Source: SAR324 cluster bacterium (lineage in GTDB: Bacteria; SAR324; NAC60-12). Taken from it: DNA of 64,000 nucleotides. Location: contig JADFZZ010000005.1 of NCBI GenBank assembly GCA_015232315.1, forward strand, positions 62,001-126,000, given 5' to 3'. This document shows, one piece after another, positions 54,905-63,106 of this stretch (position 1 is its first letter; the number at the start of each line of letters is the position of its first letter). The notes beneath the pieces were generated by a model. The model was not told the origin of the DNA. It saw only the letters and a program-made list of their open reading frames with translations, and did not search any database. Made by a program: the position numbers and the translations under genes.

Positions 54905-57202
54905 TTATCCAAAAAAGTAGTGAAAAGAAGTATGGCTGTCATTGCTGATTTTCGGGTCGACATTCAAGATCGCGATCACTTCTGTGCGGACCTGAGGTTT
55001 GACATTGATCACCATGAGATCTGACGAAACCATGATCTGGAACAGACCTCTGCCGGCACCACCTTTTTCTGTATTGAGCGATCCGGCTTTTCCCGCATAG
55101 CAGCTTTCCAGATAATCCAGAATCGTTTGCCGTGTCAAAGCGCCAAAGGGATCTTCAACAGAAATACCAATGAGAATGCCATCGCAGGCAAAACGGAATC
55201 TGGCATATTCAGCAGGTTTCAACTGGATTTGCTGGGTGCGGGGCAGGTGGTTATAGCGCATGCTTCCATCGGCATTGACCGGTGCGTCATAAACCGAATT
55301 CATGAGCAATTCTTCAGCAATCAGAACACATTTATCGGTAATACTCCGACGGATGCCCAATTGTTTGAGGTTGGCTTCCATCTGATTGGTAAGCTTGACA
55401 CGTTCTTTGCTTCCGGTGATTTCAAATTCGCTGACATCCACGCCCCAACTTACATATTTTTCCAGGCCGAACAGATCGCCACTGATGAGTTTACTGACAG
55501 TTGTGATGATATTTTTGATGGTGAATGTTCGATCCGCATTATTTCTTGTGACGATATTGGAAAGAAAAGGATACTGTTTCAATATGGAAAGATAGACTGA
55601 AACATCTTCTGAGGTCATCAACAACGACAGTATTTCAGGGTCTTTTTTCATGGCAACGGGAATCAGATCCAGAAGCTCGGCATTGGTGCAAATGATATCA
55701 TATTTTTGCTCATGAATCAGTTTTTCACCTTCTTCCATGCAAGACACAACATCCAGTTCCATGCCGGTGCCACGCAAGGCCATCTGTGCGAGAATCTGCT
55801 CCTTTTTATCAGATTCCGCAATCAACACCCGTTTGTTTCTAACCGCTTTCTCTGTCAGATATAAACTGTGAAAGGGCCGCAGGGACTCTTCCATTTCATA
55901 CATTTGCCGCTGGATTTCGTGTCGAAGTTCCTGTGACTCTTGTGGTATCTGTTCGGACAGTGTGATGATATTCTGTTTCAGTGACGGGAACTGAATATCG
56001 CTCAATTTGTACATTTTCTGCAGAAATTGCTCTTTGGTCTGGTTCAGGTCTTCCAGTTTTCTATTGCTGGCAAGCAACTCCATATTCTGCTGTTCCAGAC
56101 GTTGCCGGGAGACATTCAAATCCTGAGTTTTGGACAGAAGCGAGTCACTGATTTGTGCCTGAATATCAAGAGTCATTTTGAGGTCGATGGTTCGTTCATC
56201 AATAATCTTTTCAAGCAGAACCACAAAATTAATTTTTTCCAGTGACGTCGCCAGAGAATGAGCCAGCGTATGAATAAATTCTTCATCTTCCCTGGTCAGC
56301 GATACGTGTTCCTGAAAGTCAACAACAAGCAATCCCAGCAAAATCTGTTCATGCCAGATTTGCAGGCTGAAAGTTTTGTCAATGGCTTTGAACGAGCTTT
56401 GGGTGGCAATATTATCCGGTTCAGATAATCCGGACGGAGTGGTTTCTGTGAAAACATGCAGAATGTCTTTGATCGAATCCAGTTTGGGCAGAAAAATCTG
56501 TTTGTGATTCGGATATGTATTGAACTGAAAATAAGAATATCCCTGGTGTTTACGTGATTTTCTTCCCTGAAAATAAAGTCTGACATGATTTGCTGAAAAT
56601 TGAGGAAGCCCCAATAAAATCGCATTGACCGCATTGACCATAGCATGGTACTTGTCATGGGCTTCAGCAATGTTTTTTGTGCCTTCCACCAGCAATTCCA
56701 GTCTGGTTTTGGCATGTTCAAGCTGATGGAGACTTGTTTGAAGCGCTGTTTGTGTACGAAAGAGTTTGTGGTGACTGACCTGAGCTTCCTGTTCCAGAAA
56801 CTCGTTGTAGACCATCAGATAGGCACGATTGACATGCTCAAGGAGTTCTTCGGGATTTTTACCTTTTTCAACAAAGGCAAACGCACCCTGATTGAGGGAA
56901 CTCATGGCAACTTCCAGCGAGGAGAAACCTGTATGGATTATAATGCGAATATTGGGGTTTTTCTGTTTGAGAATATTCAGAATATCCAGCCCTGTCATGT
57001 CAGGCAGACGAAGGTCCAGAATAACAAGCGTAATCTCATTGTCCTGACAGATTTGCAGGGCTTCTCCACCCGTGGTACAACTGATATGCTTGATGTTTTC
57101 CGTTTCGAGAACACCTGCCAGCGTGGTGATGTGCGCTGGATTATCATCCACAATCAACACTGGGTATCTGGCTTTGATTTCAGAAAGTCCACTCATATCC
57201 AA
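54905..57202 (-). CDS. Response regulator with pseudo-receiver and RsbW-like ATPase output
   Basis: A 765-residue protein. The N-terminal receiver is intact (Asp19/Asp20, phospho-acceptor Asp63 in LVILDLRLPDMTG). A possible GAF-like region, a coiled coil with LLASNRKLEDLNQTKEQ, a receiver-like domain (Asn in place of the phospho-Asp, YDIICTNAELL) and an RsbW-like ATPase (EELLMNSVYDAP near 620, KGGAGRGLFQI near 713) follow. The part from the GAF-like region onward is closely related to the hybrid kinase at 2-3346. It is probably phosphorylated by CheA; the ATPase may be an anti-sigma or protein kinase output, which is inference. Confidence 0.8.
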   Translation of the reverse strand: MDMSGLSEIKARYPVLIVDDNPAHITTLAGVLETENIKHISCTTGGEALQICQDNEITLVILDLRLPDMTGLDILNILKQKNPNIRIIIHTGFSSLEVAMSSLNQGAFAFVEKGKNPEELLEHVNRAYLMVYNEFLEQEAQVSHHKLFRTQTALQTSLHQLEHAKTRLELLVEGTKNIAEAHDKYHAMVNAVNAILLGLPQFSANHVRLYFQGRKSRKHQGYSYFQFNTYPNHKQIFLPKLDSIKDILHVFTETTPSGLSEPDNIATQSSFKAIDKTFSLQIWHEQILLGLLVVDFQEHVSLTREDEEFIHTLAHSLATSLEKINFVVLLEKIIDERTIDLKMTLDIQAQISDSLLSKTQDLNVSRQRLEQQNMELLASNRKLEDLNQTKEQFLQKMYKLSDIQFPSLKQNIITLSEQIPQESQELRHEIQRQMYEMEESLRPFHSLYLTEKAVRNKRVLIAESDKKEQILAQMALRGTGMELDVVSCMEEGEKLIHEQKYDIICTNAELLDLIPVAMKKDPEILSLLMTSEDVSVYLSILKQYPFLSNIVTRNNADRTFTIKNIITTVSKLISGDLFGLEKYVSWGVDVSEFEITGSKERVKLTNQMEANLKQLGIRRSITDKCVLIAEELLMNSVYDAPVNADGSMRYNHLPRTQQIQLKPAEYARFRFACDGILIGISVEDPFGALTRQTILDYLESCYAGKAGSLNTEKGGAGRGLFQIMVSSDLMVINVKPQVRTEVIAILNVDPKISNDSHTSFHYFFG

Positions 57203-57220
57203 CCTGTCACATGAAACACA

Positions 57221-60055
57221 TCACGAAGAAACGGCCATTTCCATTAATTCATTAGGTTCGAGAATCAAAACAATCTGTCCGTCGCCCATGATGGTTGAGC
57301 CTTTGAGTCCCGGGATGGATGCCAGATAATCCTCCAGAGGCTTCACCACAATTTCCTGCTGGTTGTATAACTGATCGACGGCGATACCAATTTCAATATT
57401 GTTGGACTGAAGCACAACGATGGCGATATTTTTTTCGGTGACTTCATCATCCCATTCCTCTTCATTCTGTGCCGCCGGAGGAAGGTTCAGCAATTTGGTC
57501 AGCGGAGTGACGCCCAGAATTTCACCACGAAGTTCCAGGGCAAGCTTTTCATTCAGATGCTTGATGGATTTTTCATTGATCTGAACGGTTTCCTTGATGG
57601 ACTCCAGCGGAATGGCATACTGAGACCCATTGGCGCCCACAATCAGTGCTTCAATCACAGCCAGCGTCAATGGAAGTTTCAACCGGACGGTTGTGCCTTC
57701 ACCAACTCTGGATTTGACATCTACGGTTCCCTGAATGTTGCGGATGTTGGTCATCACCACATCCATACCAACTCCTCGTCCGGAGATATCCGTGATTGCG
57801 GCGGCTGTGGAAAATCCCGGAGCAAAAATCAGATTGACCGCCTGTTCATCGGTCATGGCATCGGATTCCGCTTGGCTGATAACCCCTTTTTTCACAGCGA
57901 TAGGTTTGATTATTTTCGGATCAATACCGCGACCATCGTCAATAATATCAATTGCGATGAAACTCCCCATGTGCCCGGCCTTGAGAATGATGTTTCCCTG
58001 TTCATCCTTCCCACAGGCTTTACGGGTGTCTGGTGGTTCGATGCCATGGTCACAACTGTTCCTGATAATATGGACCAGTGGATCGCCAATTTCCTCAACA
58101 ATACTTTTATCAACCTCAGTGTATTCTCCAACCATTTGAAGAGAGATTTTCTTGTCTGTTTTTCTGGCAATATCCCTGACAATCCGTGGCATTCGCTGAA
58201 ACACGGTCTTCACCTGAACCAGACGCATTTCCATCAGATTGTCCTGCAGATTGTCCGAAATACGACTGATATTGTTTTCAATCTGTTTAATATCCCGGAT
58301 CACATCCGCAATGTTCTGGTTGGAGTCCAGACTGTCAGCCAGATGCTTGAACGTGTTTCGCGCGATGATCAATTCGCCGATCAGGTTCATGAAGCGATCA
58401 AGGCGACTTGCATCCACCCGCATCGTTTTGGCTTCCGCAGCTTTGGCCCCCCCTTTATCGTCTTTGTCAGCGCCTTTTTTAGGGCTATCTTCGTCCTGAT
58501 CTTCGGCTTTTGCTGCTTTTTTCGGTTTCTCTACGGGTGGTGGTGGCGGTGCTTTTTCAACTTTTGCCGGTGGCGGTGGCGGTGTTTCTTTGGGTTTTTC
58601 CGGAGTTTTGACTACAGGTTTGGGTGGCGCAGGTTGTTTTGCGGGCGTCACTGTGCCACCTGTTTGAAGGCTTGCGATGTCATTCGCGATTTGATCATGA
58701 ATTGGAAAAACCTGATCCTTCAACACAATTTCGCTTTGCTCAATTTCGCCACCAAGCATTTTCAGCAGGATTTCTTCATAGACGCCAATTTTTTGTTCAA
58801 GAGCTTTCTGCCCACAGTAACCGGCGCCACTACCCAGCGTTTTCAGCGAACGATGCAGGGTAATCAGCGAGTGTTCATCCAGAATGCCTTTATTCATTTC
58901 CTGACGATAGGCTTTCAGAACTTCGAGTTGCTGTTTGGCTCCATCCAGAAATACGGCTAAGGGATCCTTTGCTTTTTCAGGTTTGGGTGTGGTGGGCACT
59001 TCTGCCGGTGCGGCCTGTGCATTCGACTCCATCACATTGTCCAATAGTGTCGCGACTTCCGCAATTTCAATGACTTGAGCATAGTCTTCAATTTTAACAT
59101 AAAAGACCATGGTCCGGAGAATATCAATGCTACGAAAAACGATATCGCCAATATCCTTGGTATAAGGCAATTTGCCTTTTCGCAGATGATCGAACACATT
59201 TTCCACACGGTGACTGAGCAGTTCAATCTGTTTCAACTGCACATAGGCCGCGGTTCCCTTGATGGAATGGATCGCACGGAAAAACGAATTGATCGGTTCT
59301 GACGCACCGGGACTTTCCTCCAGTGCCAGCAAACTTTCCTCAATCGTTTCGAGATGTTCTTCTGCTTCAAGGACAAACTGACCAAGCAACTCATTGGAAA
59401 CCTGTGACAGGAGTGCTGGATCGACCAGCGGTGAGAGCGGATATTTCGCCAGACTTTCTTCACGAGACACTGCACTCACCGCAACCGGAGTTGGGGCTAC
59501 AGGTTCAGACACCGGTTCAGGAGGGGTCTGTCCATAGGTGCTCATGAGTTCGTCAAAATCCAGTTGGGGCTTGATGTGCGCTGGAATTGAAACATTTTCT
59601 GTTACTTCCTCAACGATTTCTGCCTCCGCTTCGATGGCACCACCCGAACGAAGAACCGCATCAGAACCAGTTTCCACGATTTTCACAAGAATTTTGACAA
59701 TTTCGGTCACATCCGGTGATTCCCCTTCGCCAACCAGCGCAAACACCAGTTCCTTGAGTTTGTCAATGGCAGGCAGCAGGAAGTCCAGCAACACAGGGGT
59801 CATTTCCATTTTATTCTGACGCACCAGGTCAAAAACGGATTCCAGTTTGTGCGATAGCGAACTGATTTCTGTCAGGCCCATGAAGCCTGCGGTCCCCTTG
59901 AGGGTGTGCATCACCCGAAACAGATTGTTCAGGATGGAAGGATCTTCTGTGGAATCCTCCATTGCCATCAAGTCTTCTTCCATGGAGTCAAAAGCTTCGC
60001 GACTGTCCTCAACAAAGCCTTCTATCATTTCTTTTAAATCATCATCCATGGTCAT
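57221..60055 (-). CDS. cheA: Chemotaxis histidine kinase CheA with three Hpt domains
   Basis: CheA phosphorylates CheY and CheB in response to chemoreceptors. The 944-residue protein is larger than usual: Hpt domains have His50 (VMHTLKGTAGF), His263 (AIHSIKGTAAY) and a third, less typical, His401 (LHRSLKTLGSGAGYC). A proline-rich linker (about 470-540) leads to the dimerisation helices. The ATPase follows (HIIRNSCDHGIEPPD, DDGRGIDPK, GRGVGMDVV), then the CheW-like domain at the C-terminus. Its start overlaps the end of the receiver gene by four bases. Multiple Hpt domains suggest branched phosphorelay to the several receivers nearby. Confidence 0.95.
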   Translation of the reverse strand: MTMDDDLKEMIEGFVEDSREAFDSMEEDLMAMEDSTEDPSILNNLFRVMHTLKGTAGFMGLTEISSLSHKLESVFDLVRQNKMEMTPVLLDFLLPAIDKLKELVFALVGEGESPDVTEIVKILVKIVETGSDAVLRSGGAIEAEAEIVEEVTENVSIPAHIKPQLDFDELMSTYGQTPPEPVSEPVAPTPVAVSAVSREESLAKYPLSPLVDPALLSQVSNELLGQFVLEAEEHLETIEESLLALEESPGASEPINSFFRAIHSIKGTAAYVQLKQIELLSHRVENVFDHLRKGKLPYTKDIGDIVFRSIDILRTMVFYVKIEDYAQVIEIAEVATLLDNVMESNAQAAPAEVPTTPKPEKAKDPLAVFLDGAKQQLEVLKAYRQEMNKGILDEHSLITLHRSLKTLGSGAGYCGQKALEQKIGVYEEILLKMLGGEIEQSEIVLKDQVFPIHDQIANDIASLQTGGTVTPAKQPAPPKPVVKTPEKPKETPPPPPAKVEKAPPPPPVEKPKKAAKAEDQDEDSPKKGADKDDKGGAKAAEAKTMRVDASRLDRFMNLIGELIIARNTFKHLADSLDSNQNIADVIRDIKQIENNISRISDNLQDNLMEMRLVQVKTVFQRMPRIVRDIARKTDKKISLQMVGEYTEVDKSIVEEIGDPLVHIIRNSCDHGIEPPDTRKACGKDEQGNIILKAGHMGSFIAIDIIDDGRGIDPKIIKPIAVKKGVISQAESDAMTDEQAVNLIFAPGFSTAAAITDISGRGVGMDVVMTNIRNIQGTVDVKSRVGEGTTVRLKLPLTLAVIEALIVGANGSQYAIPLESIKETVQINEKSIKHLNEKLALELRGEILGVTPLTKLLNLPPAAQNEEEWDDEVTEKNIAIVVLQSNNIEIGIAVDQLYNQQEIVVKPLEDYLASIPGLKGSTIMGDGQIVLILEPNELMEMAVSS

Positions 60056-60477
60056 CCTCTCCTGAAAGTATCCTGCATCACCTGATGCCAGCGTTGTGCC
60101 CTTGCTTCTGCCTCAAGAACTGCGGTTTGCAGCAAAGTGATATCTGTGAAGGGTTTGGTGAAATAATCACAGGCACCGTTTCCAAGACAATCGACAACAA
60201 AATCCAGACTTGAATAACCGGTCATCATAATGATCTGCGTCAGAGGGTTTATTTTTTTTAAATGAACCAACAGTTCATTGCCCAGCATTCCAGGCATTTG
60301 AATATCCAGCAGTACCAGATGGAACAATTCATCACGCATCAGTCTGATCGCATCCTGAGGATCTCCACAGCATTTGATAAACAGACTGGAGGATTCAAAA
60401 ATCATGGAAAGCGTTTTGAGAATGACGGGTTCATCATCCACAATCAGCAGTTTTATTCCAGACGGTGCGATGGCCAT
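60052..60477 (-). CDS. Single-domain response regulator
   Basis: A 141-residue stand-alone receiver with Asp14/Asp15, phospho-acceptor Asp58 (LVLLDIQMPGM), Thr in MMTGYSS and Lys in YFTKPFTD. No output domain follows apart from a short helical tail. It overlaps the start of cheA by four bases, so it is likely a direct CheA target, perhaps a phosphate sink or a second CheY. Confidence 0.88.
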   Translation of the reverse strand: MAIAPSGIKLLIVDDEPVILKTLSMIFESSSLFIKCCGDPQDAIRLMRDELFHLVLLDIQMPGMLGNELLVHLKKINPLTQIIMMTGYSSLDFVVDCLGNGACDYFTKPFTDITLLQTAVLEAEARAQRWHQVMQDTFRRG

Positions 60478-60479
60478 CT

Positions 60480-60848
60480 TTATTCTCCGACCAGCATTTT
60501 TGCGTTCTGGACCAGTTCTTCAGATTTAACCGGTTTGATCACATATAAATTTGCTCCGGCTTTGAATCCTTTCAATTTGTCTTCAGCTTCAGACTCGGTC
60601 GAAATGATAATGATGGGTGTCTGGGTATATTGGGATTCTTTACGAATTGCCTCACACAACGCATAGCCATCCATCTTGGGCATATTCACGTCGGTCACAA
60701 TCAGATCAAATTGTGATTCCAGGAGTTTTTCCATAGCTTCGTACCCATTGCTGGCCTCCACCACCTCAAAACCTCCGGATTTTAGCATAAATGAATGAAT
60801 ATTTCTTACGATTGCTGAGTCATCAACAACTAATACTCGCTTTGCCAT
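60480..60848 (-). CDS. cheY: CheY-like chemotaxis response regulator
   Basis: A 122-residue receiver close to CheY in length and sequence: Asp9/Asp10, phospho-acceptor Asp53 (LIVTDVNMPKMDGYALC), Ser/Thr in IIISTES and Lys in YVIKPVKSEEL. It would carry the CheA signal to the flagellar motor or another output; no motility genes are visible here. It is two bases from the next receiver gene in the same operon. Confidence 0.9.
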   Translation of the reverse strand: MAKRVLVVDDSAIVRNIHSFMLKSGGFEVVEASNGYEAMEKLLESQFDLIVTDVNMPKMDGYALCEAIRKESQYTQTPIIIISTESEAEDKLKGFKAGANLYVIKPVKSEELVQNAKMLVGE

Positions 60849-60983
60849 GTCTGATTCCTTCCTTAAATAAATGAATCAATACCAATAAAATAGGCCCCCT
60901 TGAGGTATCTTCTAGGGATATAACAAAAATAACGGGGATTCCAAAGAAATACTTTCAATTAATCACAACAAATTCAAAAAGCG

Positions 60984-61010
60984 TTCAGCCGTCAGCTATC
61001 AGTTTTCAGG
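60984..61010. repeat. Short CAG/CTGA-type repeat
   Basis: The segment TTCAGCCGTCAGCTATCAG and the following TTTTCAGG resemble the copies at 38632-38660 and 38755-38778 (the latter reverse-complemented). It lies in the 269-base gap between cheR and cheY, which otherwise shows nothing recognisable. Confidence 0.4.
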
Positions 61011-61117
61011 AATTCTCAAGGCATGGAAGCCAAACGATATTTTCTGCTATTGAGTCATAATGCTTCTGAGACGCATAAACACTGAAAGCTTACCAAATTC
61101 AAACTTCAGTGCCCCGG

Positions 61118-61948
61118 TTATTTCTGGTACGACAATGATTTTTTGAATTTGACCAGACGAAACGCGGCGCTGAGGCGTCCTACTGATTCGGAATGGCCCA
61201 GAAAAATAAAACCATTCTTGTTCAGTGCGTCGTATAAAAAATTAATTACCATTTTTCGAGACGCGTCATCGAAATAAATCAGAACATTACGGCAGAAAAT
61301 GAAATCCTTTTGCCGTTCCTGCCTCATGGCAAAACGATCCACCAGATTCATCCTGCGAAACTCTACCATTGAAACAATTTCGCGATGCAGTTGATACAAG
61401 CCATTGTTCAATGGTTTGAAATAACGGGACAAAATATTTCTCGGCACATCCTTGATGGACCGACTGTCATAAATGCCTTCCTGAGCTTTAGCCAGCACCT
61501 TGCGATCGAGATCTGTTGCCAGTAAATTGATCTTCCAGCGTGCCAGATCAGGAATGTTTTCTTTCAACATGATCGCAATGGTGTAGATTTCTTCGCCAGA
61601 GGAACATGCCGCACTCCAGAGGTTGAGCTGATAGTCCCCGGCTTTCCGTTTTTCCTGAAGGATCAGCGGCAAGGCCTCTTCCACGAAAGATTCCATTTGG
61701 GGAATATGCCGGTAAAAATACGTTTCATTGGTAGTCAGTGATTCAACGAGTGCCCAGAACTCATTGGGATCACTCTCAAATTTGAGTGCCCGATAATAAT
61801 CCTGAAATGAGTTGTATCCTCCTTCCAGCATTCTTTTCTCGGCACGTTTTTCGACAAAATACAGTTTTTTCTCATCAAAAAATAATCCTGATTTACTGTA
61901 AATAATGTCACGTAGCCTGTAAAATTCCTCCAATTCCAGTTTTTCCAT
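61118..61948 (-). CDS. cheR: Chemoreceptor methyltransferase CheR
   Basis: CheR methylates glutamates of chemoreceptors using SAM. The 276-residue protein has the helical N-terminal domain (TTNETYFYRHIPQMESFV near 69-86) and a Rossmann domain with LWSAACSSGEEIYTIAIML near 110-128. DLDRKVLAKAQEG and FCRNVLIYFDDASRKMV near 218-234 follow, with the closing LGHSESVGRL. It follows cheB by 37 bases, forming the adaptation pair. Confidence 0.95.
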   Translation of the reverse strand: MEKLELEEFYRLRDIIYSKSGLFFDEKKLYFVEKRAEKRMLEGGYNSFQDYYRALKFESDPNEFWALVESLTTNETYFYRHIPQMESFVEEALPLILQEKRKAGDYQLNLWSAACSSGEEIYTIAIMLKENIPDLARWKINLLATDLDRKVLAKAQEGIYDSRSIKDVPRNILSRYFKPLNNGLYQLHREIVSMVEFRRMNLVDRFAMRQERQKDFIFCRNVLIYFDDASRKMVINFLYDALNKNGFIFLGHSESVGRLSAAFRLVKFKKSLSYQK

Positions 61949-61985
61949 GGATTTCCGTTACATAGTTCTGGCGACTGAAGCATTT

Positions 61986-63050
61986 TCAGAAACTGTGCGC
62001 ATGATACAGTTCCACAAGTTTGCTGGCAATTTTATGAGACGGCAGCACAAATTCAGCACCACCGCGTTCAATGGCACGTTTGGGCATACCAAATACAGTG
62101 CAGGTTTCTTCCGCTTCGACAACGCTGTGTCCTCCCAGTTTTCTAAGGCGAACGACACCATCGGCACCATCCGATCCCATACCAGTCAAAATCACACCCA
62201 ACCAGTTTTTTCCAAGGTGATCGCACAGGGACTGGAATAAAACATTGACCGACGGACAGTTGATATCCGATTGACTTCCATGCCGTATGTTAATGAACCG
62301 GACCAGTTCATTACGCACAGAGATTTCCATATGTCGTCCGCCGGGAGCGATATAAATGGTTCCCCGTTCAATGATTTCCATGTTCTCGGCCTCTTTCACG
62401 GTCATGGGACAGACATCGTTGAGATGAGCCGCAAGTTTGGCTGTAAATTTTTCCGGCATGTGTTGCACGATCAGGATGCTCAGATTCAGTTCCGCCGGAA
62501 TCTGCGGAAGAATTTGATAGAGCGTCCCCGGACCGCCAGTAGAAACCCCCAGACCAATGATCCGTGAACCATCTGTTTTTCCAGGCAACACCCGATGATG
62601 CACTTTCTGGACAGACTCATGATAAACAGGCTTGAATTTGAATTTCTGTCGTTTGCCTTCAGTCGCGGCCAGATGAATTTTTTCCAGCAGATGATACGTT
62701 TCCCGGTCAATGTCCAGCGATATTGACCCGGAAGGCTTATGAATGAAATCAAACGCTCCCTGCGAGAGAGCCTGAATTGTTTCTTCTGCGCCTTCATCTG
62801 TCAGCGCGCTGACCATGATTACCGGCAAGGGACATTCCCGCATGATGTGTCCCAGGGCTTCAAGCCCATCCATGACAGGCATGTTGATGTCCAGTGTCAT
62901 GACATCCGGTTTCAAGGCCTTGACCTTATCAACCGCTTCCTGTCCATCAGAGGCCGTGCCAATCACATGAATGGCCGGATCTGTTTCCAGCATTTTTTTA
63001 ATTTCACTCCGCATCAACGCGGAATCATCTACAACCAATACTCGTATCAT
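61986..63050 (-). CDS. cheB: Chemoreceptor methylesterase CheB
   Basis: CheB removes methyl groups from chemoreceptors and may deamidate glutamines when phosphorylated. The 354-residue protein has a receiver with Asp8/Asp9 and Asp54 (VMTLDINMPVMDG), a linker and the esterase domain. Its catalytic triad is visible: Ser170 in GVSTGGPG, His197 in VQHMPEKF and Asp294 in GMGSDGADG. Its presence with CheR shows the pathway adapts. CheD is not seen. Confidence 0.96.
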   Translation of the reverse strand: MIRVLVVDDSALMRSEIKKMLETDPAIHVIGTASDGQEAVDKVKALKPDVMTLDINMPVMDGLEALGHIMRECPLPVIMVSALTDEGAEETIQALSQGAFDFIHKPSGSISLDIDRETYHLLEKIHLAATEGKRQKFKFKPVYHESVQKVHHRVLPGKTDGSRIIGLGVSTGGPGTLYQILPQIPAELNLSILIVQHMPEKFTAKLAAHLNDVCPMTVKEAENMEIIERGTIYIAPGGRHMEISVRNELVRFINIRHGSQSDINCPSVNVLFQSLCDHLGKNWLGVILTGMGSDGADGVVRLRKLGGHSVVEAEETCTVFGMPKRAIERGGAEFVLPSHKIASKLVELYHAHSF

Positions 63051-63106
63051 GCTTATTAATTTTCATTACAGGCCTTTTCCTGTGGAATTGGCCAAAATTC
63101 TTGGTT

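Noticed and set aside
57557-58960. Long open frame of 467 codons on the plus strand opposite cheA
   Set aside because: It is the antisense shadow of a well-supported CheA; its translation is rich in Phe, His and Trp runs and has no domain or ribosome site.
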